From positions 1,736,001 to 1,800,000 of the forward strand of contig CAVUSI010000003.1 in NCBI GenBank assembly GCA_963744115.1: 64,000 nt of DNA, written 5' to 3'. The notes under the pieces were generated by a model. That model saw only the letters and a list, made by a program, of their open reading frames with translations. It searched no databases and was not told the origin of the DNA. Of this stretch, positions 29,259-38,291 are shown in pieces; positions within the stretch are counted from its first letter, which is position 1; each line of letters starts with the position of its first letter. This DNA is from Chersky-267 sp963744115. GTDB lineage: Bacteria; Chloroflexota; Limnocylindria; Limnocylindrales; CSP1-4. The position numbers were made by a program, and so were the translations under genes.

Positions 29259-30746
29259 TCAGTCGGGGAGGTCCTGCGCGATCGCCATCAGACGCTCGAC
29301 GGCGATCTGCAGACGGTCGGCGATGTCCCCTTCGACGGCTCGCCTGTCCACGAGATCGCCGACCAGTCGATCGAGCCGGTCGGCCGCATCGCGCGCGGCC
29401 CGAGCGTCGAGCGTCTCGAGCGCCCGGTCGAATCGGTCGAGCTGATCCTCGAGGTCCTTCGCTTCGTGACCCTTCAGGCCGTCCTTGCCCCGAGACGCTG
29501 CGATGGCAGCCCGCATCTCATCGCTTGCAGCGCGGGCCGGCACATACGGGTCGATCGTCGGTGTGGGAGTCGGGGTCGGCGTCGGCTTGGCGGTCGGCGT
29601 CGGCGTCGGCGCCGGGCTCGGTGTCGGCACGAGGCTGGCCGGTGCCGAGGGACTGACCTCCAGGGCACCGCCCGGGATCGACGGCCGCTCGACGCCGGCA
29701 GACCCGCCGGGTCGAAGCAGAGCGAGACCCGTGGCTGCGACGAGGACGGCACCGATCAGCACCACCGCGACCGCGACCGCGAGCATCCGACCGCCCTCCG
29801 GGTCGCGAGTGTCGACCATGGCGGAGGTGGTGTCGCGATCGAGATCGAGGTCAAGCCCCCTAAGGGTCGTGGCGTCCGACGCCGTTGACGAGGTCGCGAG
29901 CGGTGCGGCCTCCCGGGCACGAGCCCGCGACGCGCCGAGCATGGCACCGAGCTCGGCCGCAGACGGTCGTCTTGACGGGTCGGCGGCGAGCGCCCCGGCG
30001 ACCGCGGCGTCGAACGCCGCGCCCAGCGTCGGATCCCGGACCGAGACGCGGTCGACCGGCCGACGGCTCGCTGCCACCAGCCCGGAGACGCTGTCCGCGG
30101 GGCGCGGCAGTCCGCCGGTCAGGCCCAGGAACGCGACGATCCCAAGAGCATGGACATCACTCGCGGGGCTTGCCGGATCGCCCATGAGCTGCTCCGGCGC
30201 GAGGTAGGCAAGCGTCCCGATCGCCGTCCCGGGAGCGGTCAGCTCGCTCGGGCCGGCGGCGGCGATCCCGAGGTCGGCGATGCGCGCCCGGCCCTCCCCC
30301 AGCAGGATGTTCGACGGCTTGAGATCGCGGTGGACGATCCCGCGAGCGTGCAACGCCCCAAGGCCGGACGCGACGTCGACGAGGATCGGAACAAGATCAT
30401 CAGGGGGGAGCGCCCGCGACGGCGACGTGGCGAGGCGGTCGGCGAGGGATCCGCCGGTGCACAGGTCCATGACGAGGAACGGCTCCGTGCCGGCCGCCGG
30501 GTCACCGGGGGAGACGTCGTGGATGGCGACGACGTTCGGGTGGCTCACGGCGGCCAGAACCCGTGCCTCTCGGTCGAAGCGTGCGGCGACCACCGGGTCG
30601 CTCGCATGGTTGGCCAGCAGCACCTTGACCGCGACATCGCGTTCGAGCCGCAGGTCGCGGGCGTGGTAGACGGTCGCGAACCCGCCCGAACCGATCCGGG
30701 CCACGAGACGGTATCGCCCCGCGAGATGATCCCCGATGCTGGGCAT
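29259..30746 (-). CDS. Membrane Ser/Thr protein kinase with an extracytoplasmic helical domain
   Basis: 495 residues. The kinase domain (11-275) has the Gly-rich loop IGSGGFATVYHARD, Lys41 in VAVKVL, the catalytic loop HRDLKPSN (Asp141), and DLG at 158-160 in place of DFG, followed by GTLAYLAPEQ. A transmembrane helix (VAVVLIGAVLVAATGLALL) leads to a Pro/Thr-rich linker with TPTPTPTP runs and a 90-residue charged helical sensor-like domain. ATG at 30746 is chosen because a TACCCT box lies six bases upstream, suggesting a leaderless start. Divergent from the lipoprotein gene at 30899, with 152 bases between the two starts. The signal sensed is unknown. Confidence 0.9.
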   Translation of the reverse strand: MPSIGDHLAGRYRLVARIGSGGFATVYHARDLRLERDVAVKVLLANHASDPVVAARFDREARVLAAVSHPNVVAIHDVSPGDPAAGTEPFLVMDLCTGGSLADRLATSPSRALPPDDLVPILVDVASGLGALHARGIVHRDLKPSNILLGEGRARIADLGIAAAGPSELTAPGTAIGTLAYLAPEQLMGDPASPASDVHALGIVAFLGLTGGLPRPADSVSGLVAASRRPVDRVSVRDPTLGAAFDAAVAGALAADPSRRPSAAELGAMLGASRARAREAAPLATSSTASDATTLRGLDLDLDRDTTSAMVDTRDPEGGRMLAVAVAVVLIGAVLVAATGLALLRPGGSAGVERPSIPGGALEVSPSAPASLVPTPSPAPTPTPTAKPTPTPTPTPTIDPYVPARAASDEMRAAIAASRGKDGLKGHEAKDLEDQLDRFDRALETLDARAARDAADRLDRLVGDLVDRRAVEGDIADRLQIAVERLMAIAQDLPD

Positions 30747-30898
30747 AGCCCGAGGGTACCCGATGCTCCGGCGGGCGAGCCGCGACCTCGCTGCGAGATG
30801 CAGGCATTCGCAGCCGCCGACCGATCCCTTGCCGCCGACGGCGTATGCTCGGGACGCTGCTGGCGATCCACGCCCCAGGACCCACCTAGAGGACCGAC

Positions 30899-32088
30899 AT
30901 GGCCCGGTGGTTACGGCTGGCTCTCGTTGTGTGCGCCTGCGCGGCGCTCGTCGGTTGCGGCGCGAGTACGGCGACGGCGCTCGGTCGACCCGATCGATCG
31001 CCCCCGCGATCTCGACGCCACCTTCGGCGTCTGGCACGTCGACGACCCTTCGACCGAAGGCGGGATCAGCGTCGACGCCGATGGCCGATCTCACCTCCTT
31101 CGCCTCCGCACAGATCGGCGACGCCATCGCCGGTGGACCCGGGTTCGTGGTGGTCGGCTACACGGCGCGACCCGACAACGGCGTCGATGGATCGGTCTGG
31201 ACCTCTGCCGACGGACTCACCTGGACCAAGGGCGCGACCCAGGAGAGCTTCGCCAACAGGCTCCTGACCGATGTGACGGCAGACGCGAGTGGGTTCGTCG
31301 CGGGTGGCCAGGAATGCCCACCGACAGGTGGCGGAGAGTGCCTTGGCCTCAACCTCTGGACGTCGCCGGATGGAGCCGCCTGGATGCCCTCGACGTTCGC
31401 CGTCGCCCAGGACTCGGAGTGCTGCGTCCTCGAGGGCCTCGCCGCCGGTGGTCCGGGCGTGGTGGGCGTCGGCTCTGACATATCGGACGTCTCGTCGGGT
31501 CCGAAGGACGCGACGAGCCTCACCTCGGCCGACGGCCGGGTCTGGACGGTGCACCGGCGCGATCCGGCCTTCACCGACGCGAGCGCAAGTGCGGTGGTGG
31601 CCGGTGGTCCCGGCGTCGTCGCGGTCGGCGGCCGCGCCGACGGCACCTTCGCCGCGTGGACCTCCCCCGATGGGACAACGTGGACGAGCGCCGTCCCGCC
31701 CACCGGTAGCGCGCCGACCGGCGTCGCCCGGGACGTGGTCCACGCCGGATCAAGCTTGGTCGCCGTGGGCAAGGACGGAGCGGATGCCGCGGTATGGACG
31801 TCGGCAGACGGCGCGGCATGGGTCAGGGTCCCGTCGGGCGATGCACTCAAGGGCGGTGCGATGAACCGCGTGATCGTCGCCGGGGACACGCTCGTCGCCG
31901 TCGGCAAGGCCGGGCTCGGGGCCGCGGTCTGGACCTCCCCGGACGGCGTCGCCTGGACACGGCTGGCGGACCAGGACTCGTTCGACGGCGCCGAGATGAC
32001 GAGCGTCGCGGCGTCCGGGAAGGCCTTGGTGATCTTCGGCAAGCGACCGACCGGCGCGATGCCCGCCTGGTCGGGGACGTTGCCGTAG
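30899..32088 (+). CDS. Lipoprotein with repeated WTSxDGxxW motifs, one frameshift
   Basis: Starts MARWLRLALVVCACAALVGC, a lipoprotein signal with Cys20 in the lipobox LVGC. The frame shifts by one base between about 30965 and 31000, after which a Ser/Thr/Pro-rich linker leads into the body. The body has at least six repeats of the type VWTSADGLTWTK, LWTSPDGAAWMPS and VWTSPDGVAWTRL, each followed by a Gly/Val-rich strand such as GGPGVVAVGG. This spacing suggests a beta-propeller, about 390 residues in all. It is an exported surface protein divergent from the membrane kinase; a functional link is inference. 32089-32225 carries no gene. Confidence 0.7.
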
Positions 32089-32225
32089 CCTCGAAGGCAG
32101 CCCGACTTCCAGTCCCGGCGGCCGACGGCCCGCGACTGCGGTGATACCGTCGTCCGGTTGCCGCACCCACGGTCTCGGACGTTTCGCGTACCCTGCTGGA
32201 CCGGGACGAGACAGGAGTCATCGCG

Positions 32226-34988
32226 TTGATCGAGGCATCCCCCGAGGCAGGCCTTCCGGCGGGGACGGTCACCCTGGTGTTCACGGACATCGAGGGTTCG
32301 ACCAACCTGCTCCAGACGCTCGGTGACCGGTATCCCCAGGCGCTGGCGGACCATCATCGCCTGATCCGCGAGGCATTCGCGAGGCACGACGCCTTCGAAC
32401 GCGGATCGGCGGGCGACGGCCTCTACTTCGTCTTCGCCAGCGCACGCGAGGCGATCCAGGCGGCCATCGACGGGCAGCACGCGATCGAGGGCCACACGTG
32501 GCCCGAGGGCGCCATCGTCCGGGACCGGATGGGGATCCATACCGGAGAACCGCGGAACGAGACGGAGGGCTACGTCGGGCTGGACGTCCACCGGGCGGCG
32601 CGCATCTGTGCGGCCGGCCACGGGGGCCAGATCCTGATCTCACAGACCACGCGCGACCTCATCGGCGAGGCGTGGCCGACCGGGTTCGGGGTGGCGGACC
32701 TCGGGACGCATCGGCTCCGCTCCCTCGACACATCGATGCGGCTGTTCCAGGTCACCGGCCCCGGCCTCGCTCGTGACTTCCCTCCCCCGCGGACGACCGA
32801 TGCGCCGAGGAACAATCTCGAGCTGGAGGTCACCAGCTTCGTCGGTCGCGATCGCGAGCTCGAGCAGGCCACCCGGATGCTCGAGCAGTCGTCGCTGCTG
32901 ACCCTGACCGGTCCCGGCGGGGTGGGCAAGACCCGTGTCGGTCTTCGGCTCGCCCGGACGCTCCTCGGTCAGTTCGACGACGGCGTCTGGGTCGTCGATT
33001 GCGGGGCGTTGACCGACCCGGCCTTCGTCCTGCCATCGGTCGTCAGCACGATCGGCCTGACCGAGTCCGCCGGTCGCTCGCTGCTGTCGGCGATCGTCGA
33101 TCACCTCAAGGGCAAGCGGCTCCTCCTCCTCCTGGACGACTGCGACCCTGTTCTGGCTGAGTGTGCGGAGCTGGCCGAGGCGCTCGTCCGGTCGTGCTCG
33201 GCCGTCCGCGTCGTGGTGACCAGCCGCGAGGCCCTGGGCGTGCCCGGCGAGGCGATCCTGCCCATCGCCTCCCTCACCACGCCCGACCTCGGCCCGAACG
33301 TCAGCCTGAGCGACCTCGGCGCCGTCGACGCCTGCCGTCTGTTCGTCGAGCGTGCCAGGGCGGTCCAGCCGACCTTCGCCCTCACCGAGCAGAATGCTCG
33401 ATCGGTCGCCCAGCTGTGCCGGCGCCTGGACGGCATCCCCCTCGCCATCGAGCTCGCCGCGGCACGCGTCCGGGCGCTCCCGGTCGAGCAGATCGCGGCT
33501 CGACTGGATGATCGGTTCCGGTTGCTCACCGGTGGCAGCCGTGCGGCGGTCGCCCGGCACCAGACGCTCCGGGCGACGATCGACTGGAGCTACGACCTCC
33601 TGACGGAGCCCGAGCGGGCGACCCTCCGCCGCCTGTCGGTCTTCGCCGGCGGGGCGACCCTCGAAGCGGCGGAGTCGGTGTGCGCTGGCGACCCAGTCGA
33701 TCCATTCGAGATCCTGGATCTGCTCGGCCGGCTGGTCGAAAAGTCCCTGGTGTCCACGGATCCGGGGTCGAGCGAGGCCCGGTTCCGATTGCTGGAGACG
33801 GTCCGGGAGTACGCCCGGAGTCGGCTGGTCGAGGCCGATGAGGCCGATCAGACGCTGCGCCGGCATCGCGACTGGTATCTCGCCCTCGTGGACGAGGCGT
33901 CGCCGGCGTTCTTCCGGGGTCCCGAGCCGGCCGAGTGGATGCCGCGTCTCGACCGTGAGCACGACGACCTCCGCGCCGCCCTCGAGTGGTGCCTCGACCA
34001 GCCCGGCGAGGGCCGGTCGGGCCTTCGCATGGCGGCCGGTCTGTGGCGCTACTGGGAGATCCGTGGCCATCTGACCGAGGGCCGGGGCTGGCTCGAGCGC
34101 ATGGTCGAGGCGGTCGCCGGCGAGATCTCGCCGCTCCGGGCGAACGCGCTCACCGGAGCTGGCAGCCTGGCGTTCATGCAGGGCGACTTCCGGGCCGCCT
34201 CCACGTTCCACGAGGCGAGCCTCACGCTCCACCGGGAGATGGGCGACCAGCAGAGCATCGCCTACGCGGCCAACAACCTCGCGAACACCGCCGTGCAACT
34301 CGGCGACCACGTCCGCGCGCGCGAGCTGTACGAGGAGGCCATCTCCCTCGCCAGCGAGCTCGGGGACGTGCGCGGGGCGGCATTCGGCACGATCAACCTC
34401 GTCGACGTGGCGGCCCGCCAGGGCGACCTCGAAGCCGCGCGAGACCTGTACGCCGAGACCCTCGCAACCATCCGGGGCCTGGGCGATCGGTGGATGGAGG
34501 CGTTCGCCGTCGATACCTTCGCCCGGGCCACCGGCCGGGCCGGCGACCGGGAGGCCGCGCGATCGCTCCACGTCGAGGCGCTGGCGATCCTCGAGGAGCT
34601 AGGCGATCGGCGCGGCGTGGCGCGGATCCTGACGAGCCTGGGGGACCTGGCGCTCGCCGACGGCGACACGGCGCGGGCGCGCGGTCTGTTCAGGCAGAGC
34701 ATGGCGATCCGACAGGAACTCGGAGACATGCCCGGTCTCGCCGGCGCGATGGAGAACCTGGCGCGCGCGGTCGGCGTCGACGACGCCGAGGCGGCCGCTC
34801 GCCTGCACGGCACCGCGGAGGCGCTGCGCGAGGCCATCCGCGCGATGATCCCGCCCCAGGCGTCGGCGCTCCACGACCAGAATCTGGCCGAGCTCGAGAC
34901 GCGACTCGGCGCCGACCGGTTCGAGGCGGCCCGTCGTGATGGACGGTTGATGACCCCGAACGAGGCGCTGGCTACGCTCCCTCTGTGA
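32226..34988 (+). CDS. Class III cyclase / NB-ARC-type ATPase / TPR-like regulator (second copy)
   Basis: 920 residues from TTG at 32226. The cyclase-like domain (1-180) has TLVFTDIEGSTNLLQTLGD and GSAGDGLYFVFA, with both metal-site Asp residues. The adenine/ribose region reads LDVHRAARICAAGHGGQILI, again with His where Asn is usual. The ATPase has P-loop LTGPGGVGKTRVGLRL, Walker B LLLLLDDCDPV and VVVTSREALGVPG, then LDGIPLAIELAAARVRALP. A winged-helix-like segment and a TPR array (AYAANNLANTAVQLGDHVRA and similar repeats) follow. Same architecture as 17769-20300. It is likely a cytoplasmic signal-integrating regulator; its DNA or protein target is unknown. The 3' end overlaps the convergent DUF4242 gene by 17 bases. 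Confidence 0.86.
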   Translation: MIEASPEAGLPAGTVTLVFTDIEGSTNLLQTLGDRYPQALADHHRLIREAFARHDAFERGSAGDGLYFVFASAREAIQAAIDGQHAIEGHTWPEGAIVRDRMGIHTGEPRNETEGYVGLDVHRAARICAAGHGGQILISQTTRDLIGEAWPTGFGVADLGTHRLRSLDTSMRLFQVTGPGLARDFPPPRTTDAPRNNLELEVTSFVGRDRELEQATRMLEQSSLLTLTGPGGVGKTRVGLRLARTLLGQFDDGVWVVDCGALTDPAFVLPSVVSTIGLTESAGRSLLSAIVDHLKGKRLLLLLDDCDPVLAECAELAEALVRSCSAVRVVVTSREALGVPGEAILPIASLTTPDLGPNVSLSDLGAVDACRLFVERARAVQPTFALTEQNARSVAQLCRRLDGIPLAIELAAARVRALPVEQIAARLDDRFRLLTGGSRAAVARHQTLRATIDWSYDLLTEPERATLRRLSVFAGGATLEAAESVCAGDPVDPFEILDLLGRLVEKSLVSTDPGSSEARFRLLETVREYARSRLVEADEADQTLRRHRDWYLALVDEASPAFFRGPEPAEWMPRLDREHDDLRAALEWCLDQPGEGRSGLRMAAGLWRYWEIRGHLTEGRGWLERMVEAVAGEISPLRANALTGAGSLAFMQGDFRAASTFHEASLTLHREMGDQQSIAYAANNLANTAVQLGDHVRARELYEEAISLASELGDVRGAAFGTINLVDVAARQGDLEAARDLYAETLATIRGLGDRWMEAFAVDTFARATGRAGDREAARSLHVEALAILEELGDRRGVARILTSLGDLALADGDTARARGLFRQSMAIRQELGDMPGLAGAMENLARAVGVDDAEAAARLHGTAEALREAIRAMIPPQASALHDQNLAELETRLGADRFEAARRDGRLMTPNEALATLPL

Positions 34989-35223
34989 CCTCGACGATCG
35001 AATCGGCGAGCAGACCGTGTGCCTCGCGGTGGACGGCGATCGCCGCCTCCGGGTTCGGAGCCTCGACGAGACAGAAGACCTTGCCGGTCGCCTCGTCGTA
35101 CCAGTAGCGGACGTAGCTGACGCCGTGCTTGCCCTGGTGCGCGAGGTCGGCGGCGTGCGCCTGGGTCACCGCCTCCGCGGTCAGGCCGGGGACCTTGTTG
35201 TGCGTGTCGAGGTAGAGGGGCAT
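34972..35223 (-). CDS. DUF4242 (SCO4226-like) small protein
   Basis: 83 residues, nearly the full length of the family. The sequence is strongly family-like: MPLYLDTHNKVPGLTAEAVT, GVSYVRYWYDEATGKVFCLV and EAAIAVHREAHGLLADSIVE. The Streptomyces homologue SCO4226 binds nickel; the His residues near positions 8 and 66 are retained, so metal binding is plausible. The fold is a ferredoxin-like dimer. Physiological role unknown. Confidence 0.82.
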   Translation of the reverse strand: MPLYLDTHNKVPGLTAEAVTQAHAADLAHQGKHGVSYVRYWYDEATGKVFCLVEAPNPEAAIAVHREAHGLLADSIVEVTEGA

Positions 35224-35441
35224 GTCCTCGGTCTCCTGTCGATCGAGTGGGGTATCAGCAAGAGCATGGGCACGTCGCGGCGATTGTCAATCGCACAGCC
35301 GACATACGGGCGGTCTGCCCAGGAGCGGACCGGGGCGTCGGGCCGCACCCGTCGTCGGACCGCACCCGGTGCTGACCGTCATCGGATCCGCGATTACCCT
35401 GTGTGGGATCGGGTGAGGTCGTCGGGTCGGGAGGGATGCGG

Positions 35442-35939
35442 ATGACGTTGCGGGAGATCCAGGAGCCGATCAAGGCCCGCTACCGGGACGAGCCCGACGC
35501 GGCGCGGATCACCCTCCGGGCGAGCGGGGCGATGGCCGGCGATGCGATGAGCTGCTCGGTCGACCTCGGTCGAGCGATCTATGCGGCTGGGGCGCACCAG
35601 GGCGTGGGGGGCAGCGGCAGCGCCGCATGCTCGGGCGACCTCCTCCTGGCGGCATTGGCCGCCTGCGCGCAGCTCACCTGCCAGATGGTCGCCACGAACA
35701 TGGGCCTCGAAGGCGTGGGCGTGACGGTCGAGGTCGAGGGCGACCTGGACCTTCGCGGCACCCTCGGGACAGCCGACGTCCCCGTCGGGTTCGAGGCGAT
35801 CCGCGTCCGGTTCGACGTGACCGGCGACGTGGCTCCCGAGCGGCTCGCCAAGCTGAAGGACCGGACGGAACGCTACTGCGTCGTCCTTCAGACGCTCCTC
35901 CAGCCGCCCCGGATCGAGGCCGGCTGGAGCGTGCCCTGA
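35442..35939 (+). CDS. OsmC-family protein
   Basis: 165 residues. The OsmC/Ohr fold is seen from the central helix GSAACSGDLLLAALAACAQL, which carries the two cysteines that reduce organic hydroperoxides in active members. The body ends LKDRTERYCVVLQTLLQPP. ATG at 35442 is preferred over 35436 because GGGAGGG lies seven bases upstream. It may be a thiol peroxidase; some family members are not. Confidence 0.82.
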   Translation: MTLREIQEPIKARYRDEPDAARITLRASGAMAGDAMSCSVDLGRAIYAAGAHQGVGGSGSAACSGDLLLAALAACAQLTCQMVATNMGLEGVGVTVEVEGDLDLRGTLGTADVPVGFEAIRVRFDVTGDVAPERLAKLKDRTERYCVVLQTLLQPPRIEAGWSVP

Positions 35940-35984
35940 CTCGACCGATCCCCTCCACCCATCGCGCTCGTCCGACGTTGATCG

Positions 35985-36672
35985 TCAGTCGCGAACCGCC
36001 TCGATCCGCTGCGCGAGCGCGATCGGCCCGGGCCATCGCCAATCCGTTGCGCTCACGTGTCGGAGGGGGAGGTCTTCGATGTCATCGGCCGAGCGGTGGA
36101 CGTGGGCATGGAACGGCACCCTCCCCTGCTTCAGGTCCCAGATGAGCACGTGGCCGCCCGGCCGCAGCACTCGGGCGATCTCGTTCAGCCCCGCGGTCCG
36201 GTCGGCCCAGTGGTGCATCGAGAAGGTGCTGATAACGACGTCGAACGACTCGTCCGCGAAGGGCAGGGCCGCCACGTCGCCGACGACGAACGTCGGTCGC
36301 GGGCCGTCGTCGCCCGATGACCGTCGAGCATTGGCGTCGGCCCGCTCGATCATCGCCGGATCGAGATCGAGCCCGGTCACCGCGAACCCGTGAGATCGCG
36401 CCAGACGGATCGACAGCTGCCCGGGTCCGCAGCCCACTTCGAGGATCCCGGCGGTCGGTGGGACCGACACCCGCCACGTCCCCGGCGATGCCCCGGAAGA
36501 GCGAGTCGAACAGGAGACGGCTGAGTCGGTCGTAGCCGGCCGGATCGCCCATGAGGACCCCGCCGTGGGCGGCGCGACCGGTCGCCACCCGGGCGCCCCG
36601 TCGAGTCAGCGCGATGGCCCCACCCACGCCCAGCCCGGCCAGGACGACCAGTCGGCCGGAGGGTCGCCTCAC
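35985..36672 (-). CDS. SAM-dependent methyltransferase with N-terminal membrane anchor, one frameshift
   Basis: The first frame starts MRRPSGRLVVLAGLGVGGAI, a membrane helix, then GGVLMGDPAGYDRLSRLLFD. Near 36460-36475 the frame moves by one base into the methyltransferase core: ILEVGCGPGQLSIRLA (motif I), GLDLDPAMIERAD, PTFVVGDVAALPFADESFDV and IARVLRPGGHVLIWDL. Total about 228 residues. The core matches UbiE/COQ5-like class I enzymes; the substrate is unknown. Whether the shift is real cannot be told from one sequence. Confidence 0.75.
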
Positions 36673-36837
36673 CTGGGCCCCACACGGGCGATGGGTGTCG
36701 ACGCGCGGTGCATCGGCCGAGGATACGCTCCGTCGCGGGTGCTCGACGGACGCCCGGCTCAGACGGTCAGGTCGACGGGATCACGGCTAGGGATCGACGC
36801 GTCCCGTGCCGACCGCGTCCGCGGTACGCTCCGTTCG

Positions 36838-37669
36838 ATGTCACGACGATCCGTCGATCCCCTCGACTCCCCGTCGATCGGCCGCCGGCCCAGCCCGTCG
36901 GTCGAGGGCGGTCGCGCGCAGGGCGAGACGGGATCGGCGCCGGACCCGTTCGACCAGGCCGGCTTCCGCTCCCGACTCGAGTGGGGAGAGGCCGGCGTCC
37001 GGGCCCTGGCTCCGCGGGTCGGACTCGTGGTCGTGGTCGACGTCCTGTCGTTCTCGACCTCGACCTGCGTGGCCGTCGAGCAGGGAGCGCGGGCCGTGCC
37101 CGCGCGATCGGCCGGCGAGGCGGCCACCCTGGCTCGATCGATCGGGGCGATCCCGGCGGATCCGACGCGGAGCCTCGCTCACCCGACGCTCTCGCCGTCG
37201 AGCCTCCTGGCGTTGCGGACCGGCCAGACCGTGGTCCTCGCCTCGGCGAACGGCGGTGCGTGCGCGGTCGATGCGGCCGAGGCCGGAGCGATGGTCGTCG
37301 TCGGGTGCCTTCGGAACGCCTCGGCGGTCGGCCGCCTCGTCGCGGCGCACGGTGGCGCCAGCGCGATCATCGCCGCCGGCGAGCGCTGGCCGGACGGGAC
37401 CCTGCGACCGGCGCTCGAGGACCTGCTCGGGGCCGGCGCCATCCTGGCCATGGTCGGCTCGGCGGACCTCTCGCCGGAGGCTCGTGCCGCGTCGGCGGCG
37501 TTCAACGCCATCCGGATGACCATCGGAAGACACGATCCGAGCGTGCGGCTCCGCCCGTGAGCTCAGCGGCCGGGGGTTCGGCGCCGATGTCGAGCTCGCG
37601 GCGGAGCTCGATGCCACCGACCGGGTCCCGGTCCTTGTCGACGGGGCGTTCGTCGGCGGGATGGGCTGA
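36838..37669 (+). CDS. comB: ComB-family (2-phosphosulfolactate phosphatase-like) protein, one frameshift
   Basis: About 277 residues. The N-terminal region is a low-complexity lead, then RLEWGEAGVRALAPRVGLVV and the family motif VVDVLSFSTSTCVAVEQGA. LASANGGACAVDAAEAGAMV and VGCLRNASAVG follow. The first frame stops at 37560, but a one-base shift near 37540 continues with SARELSGRGFGADVELAAEL and VPVLVDGAFVGGMG to a stop at 37669, which matches the usual C-terminus. ATG at 36838 has TACGCT seven bases upstream (leaderless-looking). Family members hydrolyse 2-phosphosulfolactate in coenzyme M synthesis, but the role in this organism is unknown. Confidence 0.72.
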
Positions 37670-37688
37670 CGGCGGCGGTGGCGGGCCG

Positions 37689-38088
37689 ATGACGGACGGA
37701 GCCGGCGCCCAGGAGCGGCTCGACAGCGCGATCGACGACCGCTTCGACGCGGCCATCGACCGAGCGATCGACAGCCTGCCGGACGCGTTCGTCGAGCGGC
37801 TTGGGTCGGTCGCCATCGTCATCGAGGACGAGCCCACGCCCGACCAGCTCGCGAGCGTCGGCGCGCGCGGCCTGTACGGCCTCTACCAGGGCGTTCCCCA
37901 GGACGGCGTTCGGCGCCGAGAACGTCCCGCTCCCGAGCAAGATCACGCTCTTCCGCGGACCCCTCCTGCGGGGCTACGGGGTCGGTCCCGGGCTCGACGA
38001 TGCCGTCGAGGAGACGGTCCTCCACGAGGTCGCTCATCACTTCGGTCTGTCGGACGCCCGGCTGCACGAGTTGCGCCACTCGCACTGA
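37689..38088 (+). CDS. Minimal zincin metallopeptidase-like protein (PF06262 type), one frameshift
   Basis: About 132 residues. The N-terminal part ALVAIVIEDEPTPD-like (SVAIVIEDEPTPDQLASVGA) and LYGLYQGVPQ is followed by a one-base shift near 37905 (an extra G in CAGGACGG). The second part reads RTAFGAENVPLPSKITLFRG and the active-site helix TVLHEVAHHFGLSDARLHEL, giving the HExxH zinc ligands and a downstream Asp. It matches small single-domain metallopeptidases of actinobacteria and chloroflexi, whose substrates are unknown. It lies 19 bases after the ComB-family gene. Confidence 0.75.
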
Positions 38089-38291
38089 GCGAAACCGAGG
38101 GAGGCGTCCCGGCGCGATTCCGGTGCGACGGCGCACCGCGGTTCGCCCTCTCGCGAGTTCGCCGACGGCCCATCCGTACCGGGCACCCCGGACCATCGGG
38201 CTGGCGCTCCGGACCTCCGTCCCGTGGGATACCTACGCATGACCATCGGCACTGCCTCGAGGGTGGCGACTTCGTGCATCAAGAACCGACG

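Noticed and set aside
29200..29275. Imperfect 20-bp direct repeat (GTACTTCCCG...CTCAG) near the kinase 3' end
   Set aside because: Only two copies, partly coding, and no associated element; probably chance or a weak terminator.
29560..29640. Short tandem repeat GTCGGCGTCGGC-like
   Set aside because: It encodes the TPTP linker of the membrane kinase and needs no separate explanation.
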